Source: Pseudomonadota bacterium | Lineage (GTDB): Bacteria; Myxococcota; Bradymonadia; UBA4248 | Direction of reading: 5' to 3' | Assembly (NCBI GenBank): GCA_017629415.1 | Contig: JAGBXG010000096.1 | Location: 1 to 11,601, forward strand | DNA: 11,601 nt | Shown here: in pieces, positions 6,192 to 11,601 of the stretch | How the letters are laid out: each line of letters opens with the position of its first letter | Numbering within the stretch: the stretch's first letter is position 1 | Made by a program: the position numbers and the translations under genes | Notes under the pieces: generated by a model | Told to the model about the DNA's origin: nothing | Databases searched by the model: none | The model's input: the letters and a program-made list of their open reading frames with translations, nothing else

Positions 6192-7360
6192 ACGACTTAT
6201 GTGTAGATATTGGTTACCGGTCTCTGAATCATTATGGGGAGCAGCTGTGCGGTGATCATCTCGATATCATTGAGCAAAATCAGAATTCGACGGTCATCGT
6301 GCTTGCAGACGGCCTGGGAAGTGGTGTCAAAGCCTGTATTCTTTCCACGTTGACTTCAAAAATTATTTCGACCATGGTGGCGGAAGGTCTGTCGCTGGAA
6401 GATTGTGTCGAAACGATTGCGGCCACGTTACCCGTGTGTGCTGTCCGAGGTGTGGCGTATTCCACATTTACGATTATGCATATCATCAACAACGAAACCG
6501 CTGAAATTATACAATATGATAATCCGAATGTGATTTTGCTTCGGAACTTCATCCATCATGAGTATCCGACGACTGAAATGACGATTGGCGGCAAAAAGGT
6601 CTATCGGTCTTTAATTCGTCTGAAAGAAGACGATATTTTCATTCTCATGAGTGATGGATGTGTACATGCTGGCATTGGACGCGCCAATTATTTTGGCTGG
6701 CGTCGTGAGGATATTGCGACCTATATGGAGACGTTTGCGCATGTCGGATATACGGCCAAAACACTTGCGACGATATTAACCGATGAATGTAACAAGTATT
6801 ATGGCGGTTTGCCTGGCGATGATACGACAGCATGTGTATGCCGTGTACGCAAGCGTGTGCCGATGAATATGTTATTTGGTCCGCCTTCGAACCGGGATGA
6901 TTGCAATCGAATGATGGCATTATTTTTTGGCAAGGAAGGGAAACATATTATTTGCGGTGGAACAACCTCCTCAATAGCAGCCAATTATTTGGGCAAACAA
7001 GTTAAAACAAGCCTGACGTTTGACAAATCCGGCATGCCGCCGATTGCCGAAATTGAAGGCGTTGATCTGGTGACAGAAGGGGTCATTACGGTCAATAAAG
7101 TTGTCGAATATGCCAAAGATTATTTGAATAAAAACGACAATTACGAAGCATGGAGTTTTGGACGTGACGGGGCATCTCGGATATGTCAGCTGCTCTTTGA
7201 AGAAGCCACAGATATCAATTTTTATGTCGGACGTGCCATGAATCCTGCGCATCAAAATCCGGAACTTCCGATTACTTTTAGTATTAAAATGGCTATTGTC
7301 GAAGAACTTGCCAAATGCTTGAAGCAAATGGGAAAACGGATCAAAGTCAGTTACTTCTAA
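6188..7360 (+). CDS. SpoIIE-type PP2C serine/threonine phosphatase with extra C-terminal domain
   Basis: This 390-aa protein carries a PPM/SpoIIE phosphatase core (about 1-222). The metal-binding aspartates are visible in ADGLGSG (D41), LMSDG (D156) and PGDDTT (D211, D212). It dephosphorylates serine or threonine on a partner, in known systems usually an anti-sigma-factor antagonist, but no such partner or kinase is in the window. Residues about 225-390 form a second domain with the glycine-rich stretch ICGGTTSSIAANYLG (256-270); I do not recognise it. The ATG overlaps the stop of the PAS-hydrogenase gene (ATGA), and AAGGAG at 6171-6176 lies inside that gene, so synthesis is tightly coupled. 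This supports a sensor-output pair. There are no membrane segments. Confidence 0.9.
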   Translation: MNDLCVDIGYRSLNHYGEQLCGDHLDIIEQNQNSTVIVLADGLGSGVKACILSTLTSKIISTMVAEGLSLEDCVETIAATLPVCAVRGVAYSTFTIMHIINNETAEIIQYDNPNVILLRNFIHHEYPTTEMTIGGKKVYRSLIRLKEDDIFILMSDGCVHAGIGRANYFGWRREDIATYMETFAHVGYTAKTLATILTDECNKYYGGLPGDDTTACVCRVRKRVPMNMLFGPPSNRDDCNRMMALFFGKEGKHIICGGTTSSIAANYLGKQVKTSLTFDKSGMPPIAEIEGVDLVTEGVITVNKVVEYAKDYLNKNDNYEAWSFGRDGASRICQLLFEEATDINFYVGRAMNPAHQNPELPITFSIKMAIVEELAKCLKQMGKRIKVSYF

Positions 7361-7382
7361 TCTACGGTTTTTAATCTAAAAC

Positions 7383-7410
7383 GTGCGGCGTATTCGCAGA
7401 ATAGCCGCAC
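7383..7410. repeat. Bulged palindrome 4 (TAT/ATA-core hairpin family, reverse orientation)
   Basis: GTGCGGC (7383-7389) pairs with GCCGCAC (7404-7410), and TATTC (7391-7395) pairs with GAATA (7399-7403) around a GCA loop. A single unpaired G at 7390 precedes TAT, the mirror image of the bulged C in palindromes 2, 6 and 7. It lies 22 bp after the phosphatase stop and is followed immediately by palindrome 5. No T-tract follows, so transcription may read on into the hydrogenase gene. Confidence 0.7.
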
Positions 7411-7444
7411 GGCGCAAGCGTATGGCGCAAGCCATAGCGGCGCA
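7411..7444. repeat. Bulged palindrome 5 (TAT/ATA-core hairpin family, reverse orientation)
   Basis: The core is GC (7418-7419), a bulged G (7420), TATGGC (7421-7426), a GCAA tetraloop and GCCATAGC (7431-7438). Outer GCGC segments (7412-7415 and 7440-7443) can also pair. The GNRA-type GCAA loop suggests a stable RNA fold. It shares orientation with palindrome 4 and ends about 24 bp before the hydrogenase start, just ahead of its ribosome-binding site. Confidence 0.65.
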
Positions 7445-7467
7445 AAAAATATGAAGGAAATAGAGAT

Positions 7468-8892
7468 ATGAGAGTGTTTGATACAAAAGTTCAGCATCTA
7501 AAATATAAGGTCCTGAGAGAAGTTGCACGGCAGGCATGGGCTGGTACTTTGTTACAAAATGTGCTCGATATTCCTAAAATTATCGTGCCGGGCAAAGTGC
7601 CGACGATGCGTTGTTGTGTCTATAAAGAACGGGCGATTTTGGCGGAACGCGTGAAGATTGCGCTTGGCGGAAATCCTGCAAATTCTAATATGATAGAAGT
7701 GATTGATATTGCATGTGATGAATGTCCGGCGGCGGGTTATTCGGTGACGGATTCTTGTCGCGGATGTCTGGCGCATCGCTGTGAAGATGTTTGTAAGCGC
7801 GGTGCGATTTCTTTTGATCATCATCATGTTGCACATATTGATAAAACAAAATGTATAGAATGTGGTCAATGTGCAAAAGTATGTCCTTATACGGCCATTG
7901 TGAATCGCAAAAGACCTTGTCAAAATGCTTGTAAAATCCATGCAATTGATATTCGAAATGATGGTGCGGCAGAAATAAATAATGATAAATGTATATCTTG
8001 CGGCGCGTGTGTTTATCAGTGCCCGTTTGGGGCCATTATGGATAAATCATTTATTATTAATGTGATTGATATCATACAAAAGAGTGAAAATAATACAAAA
8101 TATAAAGTATATGCTATTGTTGCGCCTTCGATTTCCAGTCAGTTTACTTATGCCAAACTGGGGCAGGTCGTTTCGGGGATTAAAAAACTCGGTTTCCATA
8201 CGGTCATTGAGGCCGCGCTGGGCGCCGACATGGTGGCAGCAGAAGAATCTAAAGAATTGGCTGAAAAAGGATTTTTGACGAGTTCATGCTGTCCAGGATT
8301 TGTCGAATATATTAAAAAATCATTTCCAGCGCTTGTGCCTTATATTTCGCATAATCTTTCTCCCATGGCTGCGTTGTCCAAATGGATTAAGCAGCGTGAG
8401 CAGAATTGCAAAATAATATTCATAGGACCTTGTACGGCAAAAAAAGCCGAAGCCCAGCAGGAAACCGTCAAACCTTATGTCGATGCGGTCATTACATTTG
8501 AAGAATTACAAGCATTAATCGATAGTAAAGATATTGATTTGACAACATTAGAAGAAGATGTTTTGGATAATGCTTCCTATTTTGGGAGAATCTTTGCACG
8601 AAGCGGCGGTCTTTCGGATGCCGTGGCGCAGGCGCTTAAGGAACAATCGATTGAATTCGACCTGAAACCTTGTGCTTGTGATGGCATTGAAGCATGCAAA
8701 ATGGCACTGCTCAAAAAGAGCAAAAATCTGCTCGATGCAAACTTTATCGAAGGTATGGCTTGCACTGGCGGCTGTATCGGTGGCGCGGGATGCCTCACGC
8801 ATGGCGAGAAAAATAAAGCTCAAGTGGATAAATACGGGCGCGAAGCCATGGAAAAATCGATTACATCTGCGATTAGTATATTAAAAATGTAG
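7468..8892 (+). CDS. Monomeric [FeFe] hydrogenase, group B-like
   Basis: This 474-aa protein should interconvert protons and H2 using ferredoxin electrons in the cytoplasm. The ATG at 7468 follows an AAGG/GAG-rich stretch (7454-7465). The N-terminal region carries many cysteines: C49/C50, C83/C86, C97/C100/C105/C109, a [4Fe-4S] motif C129/C132/C135/C139, C151/C155, and a second motif C175/C178/C181/C185. The H-cluster domain then shows canonical loops: L1 TSSCCPGF (C274, C275), L2 FIGPCTAKK (C322) and L3 EGMACTGGCIGG (C432, C436). Proton-transfer C274 and all four cluster ligands (C275, C322, C432, C436) are present, so it looks active. The distinctive N-terminus before the ferredoxin motifs suits group B enzymes, whose role is less studied than group A. 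No maturases (HydE, HydF, HydG) are in the window. Base composition is visibly more AT-rich than in adhE. A hairpin pair with a T-tract ends the gene. Confidence 0.93.
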   Translation: MRVFDTKVQHLKYKVLREVARQAWAGTLLQNVLDIPKIIVPGKVPTMRCCVYKERAILAERVKIALGGNPANSNMIEVIDIACDECPAAGYSVTDSCRGCLAHRCEDVCKRGAISFDHHHVAHIDKTKCIECGQCAKVCPYTAIVNRKRPCQNACKIHAIDIRNDGAAEINNDKCISCGACVYQCPFGAIMDKSFIINVIDIIQKSENNTKYKVYAIVAPSISSQFTYAKLGQVVSGIKKLGFHTVIEAALGADMVAAEESKELAEKGFLTSSCCPGFVEYIKKSFPALVPYISHNLSPMAALSKWIKQREQNCKIIFIGPCTAKKAEAQQETVKPYVDAVITFEELQALIDSKDIDLTTLEEDVLDNASYFGRIFARSGGLSDAVAQALKEQSIEFDLKPCACDGIEACKMALLKKSKNLLDANFIEGMACTGGCIGGAGCLTHGEKNKAQVDKYGREAMEKSITSAISILKM

Positions 8893-8897
8893 AAACT

Positions 8898-8923
8898 AAT
8901 TCTATCTTCAAATTCTATCTTCA
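8898..8923. repeat. Two perfect tandem copies of a 13-bp unit
   Basis: AATTCTATCTTCA occurs at 8898-8910 and again at 8911-8923, followed by a partial third copy (AATT). It lies immediately after the hydrogenase stop. It is probably a slippage product, with no obvious function. Confidence 0.8.
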
Positions 8924-8952
8924 AATTTTCTATTATTTTAAAATGATATTGT

Positions 8953-8983
8953 ACAGGCCTATGGCATTCGCCATACGGCCTGT
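8953..8983. repeat. Bulged palindrome 6 (TAT/ATA-core hairpin family)
   Basis: ACAGGCC (8953-8959) pairs with GGCCTGT (8977-8983). TATGGC (8960-8965) pairs with GCCATA (8970-8975) around ATTC. One unpaired C at 8976 follows ATA. Apart from the outer stem and loop it is the same as palindrome 2. It may add to termination of the hydrogenase transcript together with palindrome 7. Confidence 0.7.
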
Positions 8984-8986
8984 TTG

Positions 8987-9040
8987 GGCGGATGGCTATT
9001 GGCGTTGCCAATACGCCCCCGCCGTTTTTCATTTTTTTTT
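8987..9040 (+). terminator. Rho-independent terminator built on bulged palindrome 7
   Basis: GGCGG (8987-8991) pairs with CCGCC (9019-9023). GGC TATTGGC (8994-9003) pairs with GCCAATA, a bulged C (9014) and GCC (9007-9017) around a GTT loop. T runs follow at 9025-9029 and 9032-9040. A GC-rich stem plus T-tract about 95 bp after the hydrogenase stop is a convincing intrinsic terminator. Its stem is a member of the hairpin family, which shows that such elements can be co-opted as transcript ends. Confidence 0.75.
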
Positions 9041-9090
9041 GTTTGCTCGCGTGGCACATCTATTTGTCCGCTGCATCATACGCTTTAAAA

Positions 9091-9175
9091 CTCGCAATTT
9101 GATTAAAAGCGAGCTATTTGGAAAGGGATTGACAGGTGCGAGTGTTTCACTGTCAGCGTCATGATGGAGATGAAT
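9091..9175 (+). promoter_or_regulatory. Conserved structured leader of the first AAA/PD-(D/E)XK gene
   Basis: Positions 9109-9158 are identical to 10800-10849, and both end 18 bp before the respective start codons. Two hairpins can form. In the first, CTCGC (9091-9095) pairs with GCGAG (9109-9113). In the second, TGACAGGTG (9130-9138) pairs with CACTGTCA (9148-9155) with one bulge and a 9-nt loop. GGAG (9166-9169) then precedes the ATG. TTGACA (9129-9134) looks like a -35 but lacks a matching -10. The high conservation of non-coding sequence argues for a regulatory RNA or protein-binding role. Confidence 0.55.
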
Positions 9176-10726
9176 ATGACAAAATTCCCGATTGGTATTC
9201 AGACATTTTCAGAAATTAGAGACAAGGGATTTATCTATGTCGACAAAACGGCGCATATCTATCGCCTGACCCATAGCACCAAGTGTTTCTTTTTATCTCG
9301 TCCACGTCGATTTGGAAAAAGTCTGCTCATATCGACATTAGCCTCATATTTTGAAGGTCATCGCGAGTTGTTTGAGGGACTTGCCATCGCGGATTTAGAG
9401 CAAGACTGGAAATCTTATCCCGTGCTTCATCTCGATTTGTCGGGAGTCGATTACCATACCAAAGGTTCATTGCAGAATCTTCTGCAGGTCAATTTGTCAA
9501 AATGGGAAGCTCAATATGGGGCAAATCAGATAGAATTGGAATTTGGTACCCGGTTTATGGGGATTATTGAGCGTGCCTATGAACAAAGTGGCCGACAGGT
9601 GGTTCTGCTTGTCGATGAATATGAAAAACCGATATTAGATACGATTGATGATGAAGAAATTCAGGAAAAACATCGCCAAACCCTGAATGGATTTTATAGC
9701 GGTATTAAAAAATCAGATAAATATCTCAAATTTGTATTATTAACGGGTGTCACAAAAATCGGAAAACTCAGTGTTTTCAGCGCATTAAATAATATTACCG
9801 ATATTTCTTTAATGCAGGAATATGCCGATATCTGCGGTATTACTGAAGATGAATTAGAAGATGTATTTCATGATGATATTCAGGCTATGGCTGACAAACA
9901 AGATAAATCCTATCCTGCCATGCATGAAGCATTAAAACGAGAATATAATGGCTATCAGTTTTGTGAGGAAATGACGCAAAGTGTCTATAATCCCTATAGT
10001 TTATTAAATGCTTTATCTGGAAAAAAGATTAAACATTATTGGTTTGAAACGGGGACACCGACATTTCTTGTTCATCTTTTAAAAAAATATCGTCCCAATC
10101 TCGATAAACTTGAGAATGCTACGATGACGCGCGATGACCTTGCCATGATTCATACCTTTGTGAGCAACCCATTGCCCATTATCTATCAAAGCGGCTATCT
10201 GACTATCAGCGGTTATGATGATGAATTTTCGGAATTTACCCTCAATTATCCGAATGCTGAAGTCAAAGAGGGATTTTTAAAGGGTTTGATTCCCTTGGTG
10301 ATGGGCGAAGAACGCGCCACAGAGTTTGAAGTTGCGCACTTCGTGCGCGCCGTGCGCCGTGGCGATACCGACGATTTCTTCGAACGCATTTCATCCCTGC
10401 TTGCCAATGTACCCTATGATGTCAAACTCAATTATGAAGTGCATTTCCAGAATTTTATCTATCTATTATTTACATTGATGGGATTTTATACAAACGTTGA
10501 AATTCATTCTGCCAAAGGTCGCGCCGATATGGTCGTCAAAACCGACAAATATATTTATGTCATGGAATTTAAACGCGACAGCACCGCCCAGGCTGCCATG
10601 CAGCAAATTAAAGATAAAGGTTATGCCGAACCCTTTAAATCCGATGGCCGCCAAATTATCCTCGTTGGTGCCAACTTTGCCCAGGATATGAGCAATATAG
10701 ACGGCGTTTTGGTGGAGGAAGGTTAA
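9176..10726 (+). CDS. AAA-ATPase-like protein with C-terminal PD-(D/E)XK nuclease domain, copy 1
   Basis: This 516-aa protein belongs to the widespread family that joins an AAA-ATPase-like module (Pfam AAA-ATPase_like) to a PD-(D/E)XK nuclease-like domain (PDDEXK_9). The N-terminal signature is FPIGIQTF...YVDKT. A Walker A-like SRPRRFGKSLL (41-51) is degenerate at its first glycine, and Walker B is VVLLVDEYEKP (142-152). The nuclease core is GRADMVV (D451) and MEFKRD (E464, K466), so the catalytic residues are intact. The ATG at 9176 is preferred over upstream in-frame ATGs because GGAG (9166-9169) sits 6 nt ahead. The family is often present in many copies per genome and its biological role is not settled; defence, DNA processing or selfish maintenance have been considered. 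A second copy follows after 140 bp. There is no link in function to the hydrogenase block. Confidence 0.9.
   Translation: MTKFPIGIQTFSEIRDKGFIYVDKTAHIYRLTHSTKCFFLSRPRRFGKSLLISTLASYFEGHRELFEGLAIADLEQDWKSYPVLHLDLSGVDYHTKGSLQNLLQVNLSKWEAQYGANQIELEFGTRFMGIIERAYEQSGRQVVLLVDEYEKPILDTIDDEEIQEKHRQTLNGFYSGIKKSDKYLKFVLLTGVTKIGKLSVFSALNNITDISLMQEYADICGITEDELEDVFHDDIQAMADKQDKSYPAMHEALKREYNGYQFCEEMTQSVYNPYSLLNALSGKKIKHYWFETGTPTFLVHLLKKYRPNLDKLENATMTRDDLAMIHTFVSNPLPIIYQSGYLTISGYDDEFSEFTLNYPNAEVKEGFLKGLIPLVMGEERATEFEVAHFVRAVRRGDTDDFFERISSLLANVPYDVKLNYEVHFQNFIYLLFTLMGFYTNVEIHSAKGRADMVVKTDKYIYVMEFKRDSTAQAAMQQIKDKGYAEPFKSDGRQIILVGANFAQDMSNIDGVLVEEG
9296..9439 (+). repeat. Near-identical block 1 shared by the two AAA/PD-(D/E)XK genes
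   Basis: It matches 10996-11139 with only three mismatches in 144 bp (at 9334, 9370 and 9375, all G in this copy and A in the other). It covers the Walker A region. The flanking coding sequence is clearly diverged, so the block looks like the product of gene conversion or recombination between copies. Confidence 0.85.
9616..9901 (+). repeat. Near-identical block 2 shared by the two AAA/PD-(D/E)XK genes
   Basis: It matches 11316-11601 with about five mismatches in 286 bp and continues to the window edge. It starts inside the Walker B segment. The preceding stretch (9440-9615) is diverged but of equal length. The mosaic pattern supports repeated exchange among members of this gene family. Confidence 0.85.
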
Positions 10727-10781
10727 GGTTCTGTCTATGCTTGTGTGTAACACCCGATATCAAAAGGATTCTTTCAAAAAA

Positions 10782-10866
10782 CTCGCGGTTTGAATCAAAG
10801 CGAGCTATTTGGAAAGGGATTGACAGGTGCGAGTGTTTCACTGTCAGCGCGACGATGGAGATAAAT
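10782..10866 (+). promoter_or_regulatory. Conserved structured leader of the second AAA/PD-(D/E)XK gene
   Basis: This is the second copy of the leader at 9091-9175. The 50-bp core (10800-10849) is identical and is again 18 bp from the start codon. The upstream hairpin here is longer: CTCGC plus TTTGA pairs with TCAAA plus GCGAG with a GG bulge (10782-10804). Its interior sequence differs from copy 1, yet the terminal CTCGC/GCGAG arms are kept. The rest of the gap from the previous stop (10727-10781) shows no gene or terminator. Confidence 0.55.
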
Positions 10867-11601
10867 ATGACAGCAAAAAAATTTCCGATTGGCATACAGA
10901 CATTTGAGAAGCTTCGCGAAAATGCATACATTTATGTGGATAAGACTGCGCATATTTATCGCTTGACGCATGGGTCATCGACATATCACTTTCTTTCTCG
11001 TCCACGTCGATTTGGAAAAAGTCTGCTCATATCAACATTAGCCTCATATTTTGAAGGTCATCGCGAGTTATTTGAAGGACTTGCCATCGCGGATTTAGAG
11101 CAAGACTGGAAATCTTATCCCGTGCTTCATCTCGATTTGACGGGTGTGAATTATCATGAGGAAGATGCACTTCAAAAGACGTTAAATTTGTCGCTTTGTT
11201 TATGGGAAAGAGTCTATGGTAAGGATGATGCTGAAAACACATTAGGTGATCGCTTGATGGGCATCATTCGTCGCGCAATGGAGCAAACGGGGATGCAGGC
11301 TGTTTTGCTCGTCGACGAATATGAAAAACCGATATTAGATACGATTGATGATGAAGAAATTCAGGAAAAACATCGCCAAACCCTGAATGGATTTTATAGC
11401 GGTATTAAAAAGGCCGATAAATATCTCAAATTTGTATTATTAACGGGTGTCACAAAAATCGGAAAACTCAGTGTTTTCAGCGCATTAAATAATATCACCG
11501 ATATTTCTTTAATGCAGGAATATGCCGATATCTGCGGTATTACTGAAGATGAATTAGAAGATGAATTTCATGATGATATTCAGGCTATGGCTGACAAACA
11601 A
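10867..11601 (+). CDS. AAA-ATPase-like/PD-(D/E)XK family protein, copy 2 (truncated by window edge)
   Basis: The first 245 codons are open to the window edge; the nuclease domain would lie beyond it. The ATG at 10867 has GGAG (10857-10860) 6 nt upstream, exactly as in copy 1. The same N-terminal signature FPIGIQTF and YVDKT is present, with Walker A-like SRPRRFGKSLL and Walker B AVLLVDEYEKP. Relative to copy 1 there are three extra codons in the N-terminal part. Residues just after the first shared block (from TGVNYHEEDALQ on) are diverged, and the sequence is then nearly identical again to the window edge. The gene is probably complete outside the window. Confidence 0.88.
   Translation, partial: MTAKKFPIGIQTFEKLRENAYIYVDKTAHIYRLTHGSSTYHFLSRPRRFGKSLLISTLASYFEGHRELFEGLAIADLEQDWKSYPVLHLDLTGVNYHEEDALQKTLNLSLCLWERVYGKDDAENTLGDRLMGIIRRAMEQTGMQAVLLVDEYEKPILDTIDDEEIQEKHRQTLNGFYSGIKKADKYLKFVLLTGVTKIGKLSVFSALNNITDISLMQEYADICGITEDELEDEFHDDIQAMADKQ

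Noticed and set aside
1..9040. CRISPR array made of the intergenic hairpins
   Set aside because: The hairpins are not direct repeats with regular spacers; they differ in sequence, are spread over kilobases, and no cas gene is present.
9129..9157. Sigma-70 promoter using TTGACA at 9129-9134
   Set aside because: There is no TATAAT-like hexamer at the right distance before the start codon, and the bases belong to a conserved stem-loop.
9161..9175. Upstream in-frame ATGs (9161, 9164, 9170) for the first AAA/PD-(D/E)XK gene
   Set aside because: The GGAG sequence at 9166-9169 would lie inside such a start. Copy 2 has the same spacing to its ATG at 10867, so 9176 is the better start.
9176..11601. 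Insertion sequence or transposase
   Set aside because: The encoded proteins have an ATPase module plus a PD-(D/E)XK nuclease-like core, not a transposase fold, and no terminal inverted repeats or target duplications were seen at the gene borders.

Overview
The window reads as a chromosomal segment of a strictly anaerobic, fermentative bacterium. It encodes a bifunctional aldehyde/alcohol dehydrogenase (ethanol from acetyl-CoA), two different [FeFe]-hydrogenase-family proteins, two small thioredoxin-fold [2Fe-2S] proteins and a SpoIIE-type phosphatase. These are typical of Clostridia, Negativicutes and some other anaerobic lineages. The sequence alone does not fix the genus. All genes lie on the + strand; the long minus-strand reading frames opposite adhE are shadows of its codon bias.

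Layout. Positions 1-324 are gene-free and hold hairpins and two near-identical dyads (TATATCA-N4-TGATAT) ahead of adhE (325-2955). A small kinase-fold protein of the aminoglycoside/choline phosphotransferase type follows closely (3005-3754). After a cluster of three hairpins comes a redox-signalling block: two tandem [2Fe-2S] thioredoxin-like ferredoxins (3968-4473), a PAS-containing hydrogenase-like protein (4518-6191) and a SpoIIE-type PP2C phosphatase that overlaps it by 4 nt (6188-7360). After another hairpin pair, a group-B-like monomeric [FeFe] hydrogenase follows (7468-8892) and ends at a hairpin pair with a long T-tract. The rest of the window is a tandem pair of AAA-ATPase/PD-(D/E)XK proteins (9176-10726, and 10867 to beyond the edge).

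Working together (inference). The PAS hydrogenase keeps every H-cluster cysteine but has a changed L1 loop and a PAS plus helical tail in place of a bifurcating partner. It looks like a sensor of H2 or redox state. The overlapping phosphatase is its probable output, the two small [2Fe-2S] proteins are probable electron carriers, and the downstream hydrogenase and upstream adhE are the two competing electron sinks (H2 or ethanol). The layout resembles the hfs-type/group C hydrogenase loci known from anaerobes.

Two non-coding systems stand out. One is a family of short intergenic hairpins with a constant TAT...ATA core, a bulged C (or G in reverse orientation) at a fixed position and variable but self-complementary stems; they occur in pairs in each larger intergenic gap before position 9100. 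The other is a 50-bp perfectly conserved, hairpin-forming leader at the same distance upstream of both AAA/PD-(D/E)XK genes, whose bodies are mosaics of near-identical and diverged blocks.
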